From Tetranychus cinnabarinus (taxonomy: Eukaryota; Arthropoda; Arachnida; Trombidiformes; Tetranychidae), in the NCBI GenBank assembly GCA_022266195.1, contig WHVY01000001.1:22444001-22508000 (forward strand): a stretch of 64,000 bases of DNA. The letters are read 5' to 3'. This document shows, piece by piece, positions 10,420-25,400 of the stretch (position 1 is the stretch's first letter; each line of letters begins with the position of its first letter). Both the position numbers and the translations under genes were made by a program. The notes below the pieces were generated by a model, which was given only the letters and a program-made list of their open reading frames with translations, was not told the origin of the DNA and searched no databases.

Positions 10420-13400
10420 CTACAACGGGTCGGATTTATAAAGAGGATTAATATATACATTTTGAGCAAGTAAAGGAGCCTGATCATCTGTTGTCAAAAT
10501 GGCATTGGATTGACTACCATCGCCATTGGTATCACTTTCATGATTGGTCTCAATTTCATTTGATCTTGTTAATTCTGCTTGAATTGAAGTTGATGGACTT
10601 GAAATTGATTCGATTGCGGGAGGCACTGGTGATGTTACAGGTGTCACTGGTAATGAAGCAAGGTGTAAAGTAAGAGGATGTGGCGGTGGTGTGGACGTTG
10701 GTGGCGGTGTTGGTGCTAGTGCTGGTGATGAATGTGATGTTAATGATGTTTGTTGATGTGTTAATTCAGCAATGATTTTGGTAGTTAATGCTGAATCAGT
10801 TTTATTTGTCGGTTGATTTTGAAGCTGAAGATTTGATTGTGAGGTAATATTAGTTGACGATGATGATGGTAGAGGTGAGATAGGCTGTTGATTAATCATC
10901 TTATTTGTAAAACAGTCTTTTAAATTAACAATATCGGATGGAATGTCCAATAAGGAAGAATGAAAAGTTGAGAAGCAACTGGAATAAGTATTGCAGGACT
11001 CCATTGAGCCAACTTCAGAAGAATCTGAATCTTTTTTCATCCCATTCTCTTGAATCGCTGTCTGTCCAATTGAACGGTTTACTCTGCTCATCAATACGGA
11101 CCGACTATTGGAAGATATTAATTCTTCATTCAATCCCTCTGAATTAAAGTCATGCTTATTTCCAGCACCAACTAAAGATTGCTCAATCTCTTCAAGAAAA
11201 TCTTTTATCCGCTCCTGAAATAGACAGAAGAGAGAGAATGAATATAATTTATGAACAATCATTTTCAAGTTAGTGGTGTTAGTAAATTATGTAAGACAAA
11301 CAAATATTAGAGCAATAAAGAATCTTCCAAGAGTTAGTGATTAGTTGAGTTTAATAAGAGAGTTTGATGAGTAATTCTGGTCTGAAATGCTCCAAATGTA
11401 TCATACTGTTACAAACCTGATTAAACTGATCCAACGATATTACATGACTTTCTAGAATCAATAGATTTTAATGGAAACACGTTGATTTAAAATAAAATTA
11501 ACAAATGGCTTTCAATTTTCGCTATGAAACAATATGGATTATAAAAAATTGATATTTATTTAAATTAAAGAGTTGAACTCTTGGTGTTTGCTAAGAAAGA
11601 AATGCAAACAATTGGAAATAAATATTAATAAAAATAAAGGGAAAACAAAACAAAAAGTGAAATAAAAAACAAATGAGTCAACTTAAAATACCTTTCATAA
11701 ATTATTTGATAGCTAATTACAATATATTAACATTTCAGGATATTTTAACGTGAAAAATTAACAATAATGAGCGTCGGTAAAACGTGATGGGAAGGGTTAG
11801 AAAAGCAATGAGTTTGAGTTTGTTTTTCATCAAGTTGAATGTTGACGACATTATATTAATATTATATAATATTAATATTATATAATATTAATATTATATA
11901 ATAATAAATATTACCATTTCCATCTAATAAATTTTGATACATTGTAATTTACATTAGAAAAATGGTGACAACAAAAAATCTTGACTTGTGCAGCAATCAA
12001 TGGTAATCTCATGAATTACAATTGATTACTGTGATTAAGAGGGTGATTTATTGTTTTCAATATTATCATTAGGACTGTTTTGATCACAATTATTACTTAC
12101 AGCAGATGATGATTGAGCACCAGAATTTGAACTAGTTTCCTGTTGCATGATTGATAAGGCTTTTGGTGCACATGAAGATGATAATGTAGATGAGGTTCCA
12201 ATCAACCCAATAACACCATTCATTGAATCGTTGGTTAAAAATTTGTCACTAGTTGTATTTATATTAACATTAGTTCCATTGGTAATTCCATTATTTGCAG
12301 TATTGACATTTTCATTGTCGCTGGTAATAACATCCATTCGTGGATTCAATTCAAGATCCATCAAATTGGTACCATTAGAACGATCACCTTGATGATAATG
12401 AGCAAGACGTAATTTTTCACGGGTTAATTGAGCTGAGTGGCCAGTTGACATAGTATGGTCATAACTGCGAAAACAGCCAACTCCAGTACTTGTGAACCGT
12501 ATCGAATCCCCACCGACACTTCCAGTATCCTAAATTAAATCACAAAGAGATGAGTATAAAATGAAAACAAATTGATCAACCATTTTCAATACAAAAATGG
12601 CTCCACCGTAATGGCAGTTAAAAAAGGAGGCAAATCTGAGTGAGCGCTTTTTTCAAATATTCATTGAAATTTTAATCAAGCAATTGTTAATGGATTACAT
12701 TTATAATATTTAATGGCTTAATGTTGCAGAATTAATGAGATTATCCATCAAAATATCAATATTGCTTGGTTAACAATCTATATGAGTATCTATATTTAGC
12801 CTGGTTCAATCTTTTTTTGAACAAAGGATAAAATGGAGTAAAAAATATTGACAAGATCAATCGTTTTTGGTTCAAGTTCAATTAAAAACATTTTGACGAT
12901 TTACTGTTCTTTTTTGTTCCTTTAAATTAACAATTTATGGTTCCTTTTTGCCTCAAACAAAATAGTTGAACCAGCAATTCAATTGTTGGAATTCACACTA
13001 TATTCACTGGATCGATGTTAATCTTCATCTTCATCCTATTTTCCTCTTCCTCTTTATCATTCATGGTAGCCTTCATTTTTCGGAATAACTCGCAATCAAT
13101 CAATTAAGTCTCTATTAATCATTATTATCATCGAAACCGATTTATCCTGAGTCAACATTTTTTTATCCTCAGTTCACAAAAAGGAAATTGGCGTTCTAAC
13201 AGTTTAATAGTCTTTTTACCAGAAACTCTTTGAGTTTAATCAACTAAATACTCGATGATCAAACTGTTAAATTAATAGAAAAGAGAAGAATCGAGATTTT
13301 GAACATAACGATAAAAGATGGCACCAAAATAAAGCCGCATCTGTGATGAGTAACCGTTTGGGAGAGCGGTTTCCCTGTTTCCCGTAATTGGGTGAAGACA

Positions 13401-16400
13401 TAAAATTATAATCAAGGACTAAAAATCAACCCAAAATCAAACTTATTAGAGCTGTCAAGGAACGAGGAATATGTTAATCCAAATAACACTTCGTTAGATC
13501 AGGAAGTCGCTTTTCTCTTATACTTTCAAGACATTTGTTATTTCGTTTTTGCTTTTGTTTGTTTTTCCAATTTTTGGGTAAAGGTCGAAGGTTATTTATT
13601 GCAACGAGGTAAGGAGGTTAGATAATTGTCAAAATTAATTGCAATGTTATCAATGATTATTTAAAAAATGGAAGCAATGGTTTACATAAAATGAGATTCA
13701 ACAGAGGTAAATGACTAAATTTTGATTACAGGGAAACTGTTGGTGAATGTTGACTCAACCAAAGTGCACAAATGGGAAACAGGTTCGTTAATGTATTTAA
13801 GTTGATGACAAAGAAATCGATAAATTAAATGAAAAGCTAATGAATTGGCGTTAAAGTGTTTAGTGAACAGGAAAAACATTTATTAATAATAGCCAACTAT
13901 TTTACCCTTTTGCTGTGACCAGAACTTAACAACTCACAATGATTACAGTCGGTAGATGATTGTCTATCTTGATATTCTGGGTAAGATAGACAATTTTCAT
14001 TGGAATTATTGTGGAAAAATCACTGACTTTAGTGTTTTCTGGTCCTTGTTGTCCCTGTGAGAGCAATCAACTAAATTAGTGTACATTTCTTGGGTCACAA
14101 TGGCCTTTATTATCAGATCAATTGTTAAAACTAAAAGTCGCATTTGAATTGGGATTGTTTAAAAACATAATGTTTAGTATTGTATAAAAATAGCTTAGTG
14201 AATGTCTGAAATTAAAAAAATAATCAATAATCTCCAACTGGTTAAACAGTTTTCACTGGTCAACAGATTTGTTAGGCCTCACTAATCCAACTCATTTTGC
14301 AATGAATTACATTGTCTAATTCAATTTAATGGCTAACTATGTGTTGATGTTATATGAGATGTAGGGACAAGTTTATCCAACTGTTAAATGTAATTAACAA
14401 TGTCCAAAAGATGTCAGCTCAATTGTAAGTGAACCTTTCAACTTGAACTTGTTGATATTCTGATTAATCATTAGAAACAAAAAAGTAACCGAAAAAGCTC
14501 ATCTAACATAAAAATATCTAAATAATTTTGTGTCTACCGGGTTAAATTGATATAATTAATAGCTGGTGTAGTTATCAAAGACAATTGAGATTATTTGTCT
14601 TACCTTGCAAAAAGTTAGACAAGAAATGTTGCCAAGAACAACTGAAAATGTGAGTCACAAGTTTAACTTTTATTTTCCTAACCGTTTTTTCAACATGTGT
14701 AGCTGAACTACTCTTAGGAGCAACCGTTTAATATTACAATAATACAATTGTGGTCTTGTTTCTGGACTAATCTGGATATTAAAACAATTTATAAGGTAAA
14801 GTATTTTATCAAATTCCCATTATTGGATTATTTTTACAATATCTACATGTATCTAGCTAAATTTCATTGTAGATACATCGGACTCTAAAAATGTCTTTCA
14901 GCCAGTTTCCATTATTTCCAGTGTTTCCAGTTAAATAATCCCAAATTTCTTTCTTTTTCAGATAATCATTATGGAGATGACTAATATTATCATCTAGAAC
15001 ATCATTATCATTATCTCTTTCCTTCCTGACTGTGCGAGGTTTGGAATCACCTTTTTTTGATGGGTTTAGTGATTGTTTTAACCATTGTTTAAACGAGAAG
15101 CTTCACAGCTGATTTAGAAATATATTCTCTATTCATTTTCATTTTTATTCAGTTTTTTCATTATAGCTTGTGAATTGATCTTACCTAAAATGATTCAATA
15201 ATGAAGATAATTATAATAACGATGACATTGATGTAACTAATGGTAAGTTTAATCATTTACAGCTTGCTTTGCTTCTTTATATTTACATCTACTTTTCTTT
15301 CTATTACAGATTTTGCTTGTTTTAGTGGAGTTAAAGTGTTGAATAATGAGGGAATCCATTAATTAGTTTGCAAAGATGTTCTTTTGCCAACTATTGAATC
15401 TTAAAATGTGCAAGAAACCACGAATCCTAAAGAAATTACGTTTGAAAAATTATTCTAAAGGACAATTTATGTTTTTGCATTGCGATACTGGAGATCCTCC
15501 GAAAAATGACAATTTTTACCGACTTGGCTTCGATATCTTCTTGATAATCAAAACATGCAAGGTTTCGAGCTATTTACATATTGTTCAACCACCATTGTCT
15601 TTCCTTACTCTCTGACAGGATCCACTCTTGTTAACAATATGTTTTCTCATTTTTCATCACAGAGCATCTTGAGTTTACTATTATAGTCTTCAAGCTGTTG
15701 AAGGAGATATTAAAATGATATTCAAAATAAAGAAGGACTTCCTCAGAGCCTGGTGAATATGAAAATTCAATTTTTATGAGATATTTTCACGTCAAAGCAA
15801 AACTTGATGCATCATGCTAAGTTGATTGTAAAAAATGAGTGAAAGAGGATGCTACGCTAATTTTTTTCTAGATTATATCATCCATAATCATGTCAACTAT
15901 TCATTGAAAGCTATTTAATCCTCTAAATGTCGTTATTCATTTATAGTATCATCCACCTACCTCCTTACGAGTAAGGTAAATTATTAATATTACGATTGAT
16001 CAAAAGCTGACTAGAAATGCATGTCAGAAAATCTATTTTTTGTGTTTTCCCATTTTCTATTGCAAAATCAACCATTCGGAAAATCAATATTTTCCTCCAA
16101 AAGACGGACATTTCAGTAGGCAAACCCTTCTTTTTAAGGATCAATGGACTCATATTATCCTAATGGAAAGCAATCAAATTGACTGAAGCCATCCTGATGC
16201 TGATGTTTGTATCATGGTTGGAAATCATCAACACTCTATAAGGAATCATTTCTCGTTGAATAACATCATTTGGCCTCTGTTCCTCAGCCTTATTAAGTTA
16301 TATTCAATTACACTGCTGTTATAAATGTATTTCATTCCAGTTGTCCTGCTGCCATCAATACTTACGAAAATAATAATTAATTCTCCCTGTTCTTTCTCAA

Positions 16401-19400
16401 GATACTTTAAGGTATGGTTCCTGTTTTTGTCATATTGGCAATCAATTGAGTAAATTAATACAATCCCAATGGCTGGTGAAAAGTGTGTCAAACTTGTATC
16501 ATTTTATCTGAACTCATTTTTTTACATTTTTAAATATTTACTCACAGACATAAGGTTCATTGCGGATAGGGAACTAGAAACGAAGGATTGATTGCTATTA
16601 TTTCATACAAGTTGATCAAAATGCTCGGGTGCAAGGCTCGAATCATTTGTATCAATTAATAGCATCAAATTATAAACGTAAATAGTTTTAAGTGTCAGTT
16701 TCTCTCTATGATTGATACGCATCTACATTGAATATAATCAAAAACTAATCAATATCATGAAATGAGCTTTATTTACTACTAATACTTTTATCCAAATTTT
16801 GTGACTAAGTGTAGATCAATCACCAACTTGAACCAAGAACACCATATCAATCATTAGAAATGGACAACACTTGAAATATTTTATAATTGACTATGTGATT
16901 GGATGCAATATCAATGATAAGCTGACCAATTATTCATTGTATTCATGAATTGTATGAATTTTCATCAACTAATTGTTGAGAATAACATAAAGATTGTCTT
17001 TTGAATTTGATGAAATCAGTTATAAATCCAGCCTTATAATACCATCAACCTCACATGATGACCTTAAGTAACATATTGATTTTATGTCCTGTTGTGACCT
17101 GGAATTTGTCATTATTATTTTCTCTCATGATAATGGATTATAATTCAGCAACAACTTTTATTCATCCACCAACTTTCAACACCATTCACTAAATCGATTC
17201 TTTATTGATTTAATAATACTCATGAGCATGTCTCATAATTTCACTTAAACCCTTATCATTTACAACTCAATATAACTCGCCTGTTGATCTTTACTTTCAT
17301 CAGTTTCCTTTACTCTTTCATCATATCAAATCGTGATTGTCCCCTTCCTCTGATCCTCCCAAATCACACAAATAATGGACCTAAAGATAAAAGCTCAGTG
17401 CAGAACCAGGATAATTCAACCATTCTTAACCTTACAATCAAATGATTTGCCTAACAATATACACCTCAGTGTTGACCTATGGCTTTAAATGAAAAGAATC
17501 TCAAAAAGTTATTTTCATGATAACAATGAAACAATATCCAAGAAGATTTATCACTTTTTTATGAATATTTAGCAAGATCATTACTGGTCAGCCAGACAGT
17601 TTCAATTATTTATTTTACTTCTTCCCCTTAATGCTAATTTTACTGTACATTTAACCAGTTAAATGAACTCATTTGTTGCAGCTATTGGGTTATATTATTC
17701 ACTAGACAATCTATCGATCTACCAATTCAATGAGTAACATTTCACCTTAACAAACACATAACACTTTAATTGTTCTCGTCGTTCAACTCATTTAGTCAAA
17801 AAATAACGAGTCTAACAATCGAAATTCAATAAAACATGAAACAATCATTATTAAGGAAAGGGATAATCAATTAAAAATTAAGAGAAATCGTTTATTGTCT
17901 GAATACAAGAAGATCATCTTATCAAATAATTATCAACTTAAATAAAAAGATTTAATTTAATTCTTCTAATGCTAACTCTTAACCATAACCTGGTGAAAAC
18001 CAAAAGCATTTTGATTTTCACCCGAATGATCCACTTGCAAAGATTTGGGTTAAAAAAGTCAACAATGAAAGAATGAAATGTAAAACCAGAAAAATGAATT
18101 TGCCAGTAAACTCATGAAATTATGATTAGATTAGCTAACCAGATTCATCATAATTCACTTTACTTCTTTAATGATAATAATCTGTTGTTTTATTAATATT
18201 TGCATTAAAACAACACTTTACTTATCTTTTTCATTCAACTATCAAAAAGCTCACAAACCTTTCTTCACTATCACCATCATCTGAAGTAAACACATCAATT
18301 ATCATGCTCATCACCATTATCCTCACATTGAAACCTGAAAATATTACTCTCAAAGATTCTTAGTTAAACAAATTCAGATTCATCAAATGTAAATCAAGTT
18401 TAACACCAACTTCAAGTATTGATTATGTAAATTTTTTGCTGTTAATTGTGTGAATCATTCCATAATAATGTGATACTGACTATCCAAAATTAACCATTAA
18501 TCATAGTCCAGTGAATGTTATAAATTGTATCGAGTTCACTGAAGACAAAAAAAGCAAAAATGAATGAATTCTGTGCAATAACAGTTCGTGTGATAATTTA
18601 TTTTGTTTATTGAATTTCAACTGATCAAATTGAACCCATTCTAGATTTATATGGTAATAGCAAAGTGATATTTCAATGGATTGAATGAAATGTTTGAAGG
18701 AATTATCTGAACCAGTCTGAACCTACAAGTTTTCACACTCACAGTTTTGCAATTTAAATTACTTGTTCTGCAATTTAATCTTTTTGCTGACAAATTTCAT
18801 TGAAATGTCAACACCAATTGATGTATTTCATTGAATTATTGGAATAATTTCAAATGTTTATCACTTTGAATCGCTATCAATGGAAGATGAAAATTAACTC
18901 AAATATTCATGTTCAGTGTTTCATGTGTTCCACTAATGATACAACAATAATGATGATTCAAGATCTTCTCGAAGCTAAACTGTTATGAAATGTTAAAGGT
19001 TGTTGCAGAATGTGCAAGGTAAATCAAGGCATTTCCAATTTAATGGTTTATTTGCTGATTCAGAATGTTCAATGTTCATGAAAATTACAAAAAGCAATTT
19101 TCATGATTATCTGTCAACAAACATTCAACTATATTCAACCATGTTGAGATAAAAATATCAATTCCTTACAGTTTATGCAAAGTAATACTCAAGTTGAGGT
19201 GGAACATGAATCATGATTTTTTTGGTGATTACATTGCGATTAGATGTTTACAATTTGATATTGATCAGTAATCACTCTTGATTGTCTTTTGTTATTAACA
19301 TATTTGTAAGAATATTGAGTCACTTGATAATAGATTAACATTGAAATACAGAGTAACCGAAATTGATTGTGCTCCAAGTTAATCGATCATTGTTAATTGT

Positions 19401-22400
19401 ATATCTTAGCATATCAAATGACTTGGTTCATGCCAAATCAATCAATATAAACTGATCGAGATTTTAACATTAAATCATTGATTTTGTTATTCAAGAATTG
19501 AGTTGTAAAATAAGGTTAAATAATATGAAACTCGAAAATTAAAAAGCAGCAAGTTTACTCATGATTATGTTCACTAATTGTGATTAAAATAAAAGAGCTA
19601 ATACAACATGCAATGTGTTTCTATAGACCCTTACCTGTTGGGTTTGAGTTTGACCAGATTCAACGAGAACATCAATAATGTCCATTGACTTTGCAAAGGC
19701 ATCACGTAGATTAACATGAGGAAAGGCGACTATTGAACCTTCACGTTTGGCTCGTTCGAGGGCTTCTTTTCGTTTCAAGGCCTTTTCTCTCCTCATTTGG
19801 TTCTTATAAAATTCAGCAAAATTGTTGACTATAATGGGAATGGGCAGAGCAACAACAAGTACACCACAAACACAACAAACACCTCCAACAATCTTACCAG
19901 CTGTGGTAACTGGATAAATATCACCATAACCGACTGTAGTCATCGTAATACTGGCCCACCAAAAGGCTTCAGGGATCGAAGTGAATGCTTTGTTGGTGTC
20001 TTTTTCAGCGAAATAGACCAATGAAGAGAAGATCATTATTCCAATGGCGAGGAAAAGCATTAAAAGTCCCAGTTCTTTGTATGAGTTGCGGAGTGTGAAA
20101 CCTAAGGATTGAAGGCCAGTGGAGTGACGAGCAAGCTTGAGAATACGCAAGATTCTCATGATTCTGAATATTTGGACCAATCGACGAACATCAGCAAAAT
20201 CCTCTGAATGGTTATTGCGTTCAATTACAAGGCTAACATAGAAAGGTAATATGGCAAGAAGATCAATTATATTTAAATAAGATTTGAAAAATTTCCATTT
20301 ATTGGGTGAACAGATGAATCTTAAGGCATATTCAAGGGTAAACCAGGCAATGCAAATGGCTTCAATAACAGCTAGACGACTGTTTTCCCCACTTGGTTCA
20401 TTACTTGAATCACGTTCTTGTAAGGAAGGAATTGTGTTCAGTGTTAATGCGATTGTTGATAATACAATAAATAAGATGGAAACGATAGCGACAACCTGAC
20501 ATCATCCAACAATCAATAATAGTTTCCGATTGCCATCAAATGCGATTTCATGAAAAGAAGAAAAGAAAATCGAATTAGTCAATTTAAATAAAAGTATTCG
20601 AGAGCATTTAATTAGTCCATTTTCAGCCTTTTTTACTTCACATGAATATAACTGGATTTCATGGGTTCTGAATGTATAAATTACTTGCATAAAATCATCG
20701 AAAATTTCTTTGCACTTTCGCTGAATATGTTTATTACTGTTAAGACGATATTGTTTTTTATCTGAAAAAAGCTTTTGAACATTATTGCAAACAAAATTGA
20801 TAGCTTATTTGTTCGAGGCTAGACAATTTGTTAGTCTAATGTTATCATCAATCAACAAGCTTAATCAGAATAACAGAGAATGCGGAGAGAAAATTTATTC
20901 ATCAAATCAACATTCTCTATTACTCGATAGTTTTATCTGGCTTCATGTTCAAGTTAATGAAGAAAAGCAGAATGCAAGAAATACAGTCAAGTCAATTCCC
21001 TATCCATGAGACAAGACAATTATTTTCATTTACAAACAGTAAATGCCATGATAATCATTAAACATTATCGATGATAAACAAAAAATGACTTTTAATACAA
21101 GTTTTGTCTTTAATGTCCACTAACCATACTCTTCTTGTTATGGTGAAAAGACATTAAACATGTGAAAACAATAATTGAGCTCAATGCGGTTTCGTTCATG
21201 AAATTTGAAGACGAATTCTTGTTTTTTAAATGCTATCCTCTGAGATTTTCAGGTCTTTTCTTGGTTTAGTAAATCTATTAATAATAATATTTAATTTGAG
21301 ATTTTGCAAGTTTAATTGAATTTAGTCTAAACATTTTTAACACGCAAACACTTTTCGAGTGGATGAATTGCTATCGATCTATACTAAGCGTTTCCTCAGT
21401 AAAGTCGGAATTTAAGGATGACTCTGAATTGCATGCCTAAGTCTGTTGAGTCAAAATGAAGAAACTTCGTAAATTTGTGGCTCAAACGAACCGTTAAGCT
21501 CTATTCTGGTGTCCTTTGCTTTCTTACTGGTTTTATTGATTAATTTCTGTTTTTGCATAAGATTAAGCGTTAAGTAACAATTGCTTTCATCACAGCCAAC
21601 CACGACATTAATAATGATAAATGAAACATTATTCATATTTCATACTAAGAGTCAAACAGGTACTAAAGGCCAAAGTTTGTCATTAAGTCAGATTGTTGAG
21701 TAAAGATGAAGTCGATGATGATGAAGACAAGGAAAGTTATGATGGAAGAAGAAATGTTGATGTAAGGTAATAAAGTGAAATCTTGAAAGAACCAAAAATG
21801 TTTCCTGGTGAAGTGAACAAGTGATTTTTGCTGATAAAAATGAGTAAAAAGACCGTAAAGGAAAAGATTGAACCATGAAATGAAATGACCAAGAAGAGGA
21901 TGAAAAGAGTAATCGAGTCACTATACTATCTTGAGATGACCAATAGCCAATAAAAGAAGCTAAAATTAGGTCTAACTTGTAATTAAATTGAAAGCAAATA
22001 TCTTAATCAATAAATACCCAACAATAAAATTATTATGTAAAATTAATAAATGCTTTGCAATCAGCCGAAAAGCTAAGAAGCTGGAAATCTGGTAAAGCTG
22101 TGAAATGGCTTGTTTCTAGAAGGCGCTTTATTCACGTTTTCATTTCGCTTGTTCACTTCGCTTGTCCACTTGTGTTTGTTTTTTATTTTCATTATTTTAC
22201 ATTAATTTATACTTCAATTAATTGTGTAATTTTGTTAACTATAACGTCATTAGCTGTGGTGGTTATAGTGATTTAATTAAAAATGTGTTAACATATGTTA
22301 ACCAGTGTATGTAACCTTATTGGGATAAAAGCTAAGTTACTCTTGAATGTTTACCACTGCGTGTCAACAATCAACTTGAATCAGCACAATTTAACATGCA

Positions 22401-25400
22401 AATTGTTGAACTATTGCCATTCCCATGAGACATATGATATCTAATTTTATTTTCTTGCTGTTAATTGAAGATTTTAAATACAGATAATTATCCATATTAA
22501 TGTTACAATTTAGCTGTTGATGGTTTAATGTCATTTTTGTTGCAGACTCTATCAAGTCTTTAGTCAGAGGATTTGCTTTTTTACTCAACTTTATTCACTT
22601 TTTATCCATTTAGCAATCAATCCATTAGTGAATTAATTTCTCATTGTTTAATCAATATCTTTGCTTCAGTAACTCACAAGTCAGTGTTGGTACTGCAATC
22701 AGATCAATCATACGAGCTAAATCGGAACCAAACTTTAATTTTATCAGAAATTGGGTTTAGTCAGAAAATTCATGAAGCTTTATCTTTGCTTCATTCAGAC
22801 TAATTATTGAAAGTACAATTTTCAAAATCGGATTCATTCATTTGTAAACTAATTTTTCAAAAATAAAAGGCTTCAGTTTTTGAAGATTTAGCAAAAAGAA
22901 ACTTCTTGAATCGTGTTTTCATGTTAATTGTTCATGTTCAATTGAATAGATGCTCTTCTCATAAAAATCTAACGCTTCCTTTTAATCCAGCGAACTACTA
23001 CCATAAAGTGATTTATGATCATTCCAGATAGTTCAGATATCATTATCATTATCATTGAGTAGGATAGACAAGAATGTTAACAGGGATAAATCAATAATTG
23101 TTATTGTTTAATGAGCAACAATTGAATGATCACAACCAAGATGTTAGCATAAATGAATGATTCAATAATATCCATCACGAACAACTGAAAAGACAAAATG
23201 ATGATCAACATGTTGGATAATGAAGAAATGACCGATCAACTGTGATCAAAGAGCAATGTTTGTAAGTCAATGAAAGAAATTATCAAGTTACCAGGAAAAA
23301 ACAGTCAATAGTAAACAGATTGAGTTACGTAAAGCATAACCTGATGATCTTCTTATTTTGATCAGTGGTTTGATCAATGACAACAATTAATTATGCAGCT
23401 CACATTCATTGATAAAAAACTGAATCAATTCTCTTTGGTATAATCTGAATGAGACAACTGAAATGTAACCACAAATACGAACTGTAGTGAACCTTTCCTC
23501 CTCCTTTTGATTTTCATTGAAGGACTCAGACTATTAAAATTATTACATAAACTTGGGTGGAGAGACCCACAAAGTAGAAGAGAGAGAGAGAGAGGAATGA
23601 TGATAGAGATGATGGATGAAAATTGTAATAATTTTGATGTTGCCAGGGTAAACCAGAAAATCGATTTGAAGATCATAAGAGTATCGATTAAACGGGCATT
23701 TACTTCTCTTTTTTCATTCTCAGTATAACCAATAATGATAATAATGAAAACTCCATTCCCAGTTTATCTTGTTTTTTACCAAATCATCATCTTCTGTTTT
23801 TTATCTTTTTCTCAGCTTCTCCTGGTAACATAAATCATCATGAATGTTGGATTCTTATATTTCATTGCCTCATCTGATTGTCTTCTGATCTAATTTCATC
23901 TGTAATATTTTTCAAGTTTCCTTTCCATTCACATAATACTAACTGATCAAATTAACTTAATGCATATCTCGATCTTTACACTATATCAGGTTGATTAATT
24001 GATTGTTGCCATATGATTGTTATTTTTGGATTATATAAATGGTCGTTGACTTGTTCAGTGTTTAACATTTAATTTGGAAACCAGTTGATTAACTGAATCT
24101 TTATTTATTTCTAGTTGAATGAATGTCAATCAAGATGAGTCTATTTCAATAGCTTTCAGTTAATCCTTTCAAGTTGCAGGATTGTTACGGTGAAATTAGA
24201 TACACATTCAAATTCAGGGTTAGATAAATGGAGAGAAACACTGAAATCCTGATTAACTCTGATTAACCCAATAAGAGGTTAATCTTTGTGTACACAAACT
24301 AAATTGTCACTCAGTCTTCAAGTCACTAAATCAAGTTTTGATACTAAAAAATAGCAATCGTTTCGTTTGTCAGTGTTAAATTATCTATAAGTTTGTTGAT
24401 GTCTACACTTAACCGAGTTACGACTAAAAAATATGTTAATCTATTTAAAGATGAGGAAAAGGTTCTTAAATTTAGCATCATTTTAGGAAGAGAAGAGGAA
24501 ACCCCAGCAACATCACATTTAGCATAATTTCCTCTGGCAATTGGTTAACATTGAGATGCCAAACTGCACTCATCAAAGTAAAAAGATGATCCTGACGAGA
24601 ATGAGGATGAAAATGATGAAGAGCAACAAAGAAGAGACTCAACGTTTTTTGCATCTAAACATGATTCAAAGAAAAGCTATTTCCCTTATTTACAATATCA
24701 TCTTTCATGGCTCAATCTTTATCCAACAATCTTGATAATAATGAAAACTGTTGAGTCCAGATTGGAATCACTGACTAAATATTTAATCCAATATTTTTGC
24801 TTTTAAATAGATTCAAAATCCAGTAACTGAAAAGGTAAATAGCAAATTAAGTTCAATATTAACTGGGAAAAGTGGAACACCTGAACAATCAAAATTTTAT
24901 TAAAATATATTTTCCAAGAATTTTCTTCTTATTCTTATCATTGTCAACAGGTTTAATATTGAACATTTCATGAAGGCGGAAATGAAAGTGAAAATATTTC
25001 AATTATTTGGACAATTTGGTTGTGATGACTGATTATATTTGAACTTACCCTTGAACTAATTGATGATTGTGGCTTCTCCATGATGTCCCAAAAAAACTTT
25101 TGATATTTAGCGAGTTTACCTGTACCAAAGTGCTCTTCATCCCTTTGCCTCAAGGATTCAGCCTCTTTCCTCATCTCTTCATAAACATGTTCCTTCCGTT
25201 GATGATATTTGTACTGACAACATGATTCCAGGTAGAGTTCATCTACACCCCAATAGTCAAGATCCTCACTGAATGCCATTACACACATCTCTTCAATCAG
25301 ATGAAGTTTACCTGTTCGATAAAAGTTGAGAACAGCTGAGAAGGAACGAGGATGTCGATCAAAAAAGTATTCATTATCGATCAGATTGTAGTCATCACAC

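Noticed and set aside
10491..11147. Plus-strand reading frames opposite the last Shab exon
   Set aside because: They are antisense shadows of a low-complexity coding exon whose splice phase and stop fit Shab.
15376..16491. Three 60-80-codon frames inside the Shab intron as possible genes or pseudogenes
   Set aside because: None has a domain, a phase-consistent splice partner, or composition different from surrounding intron.
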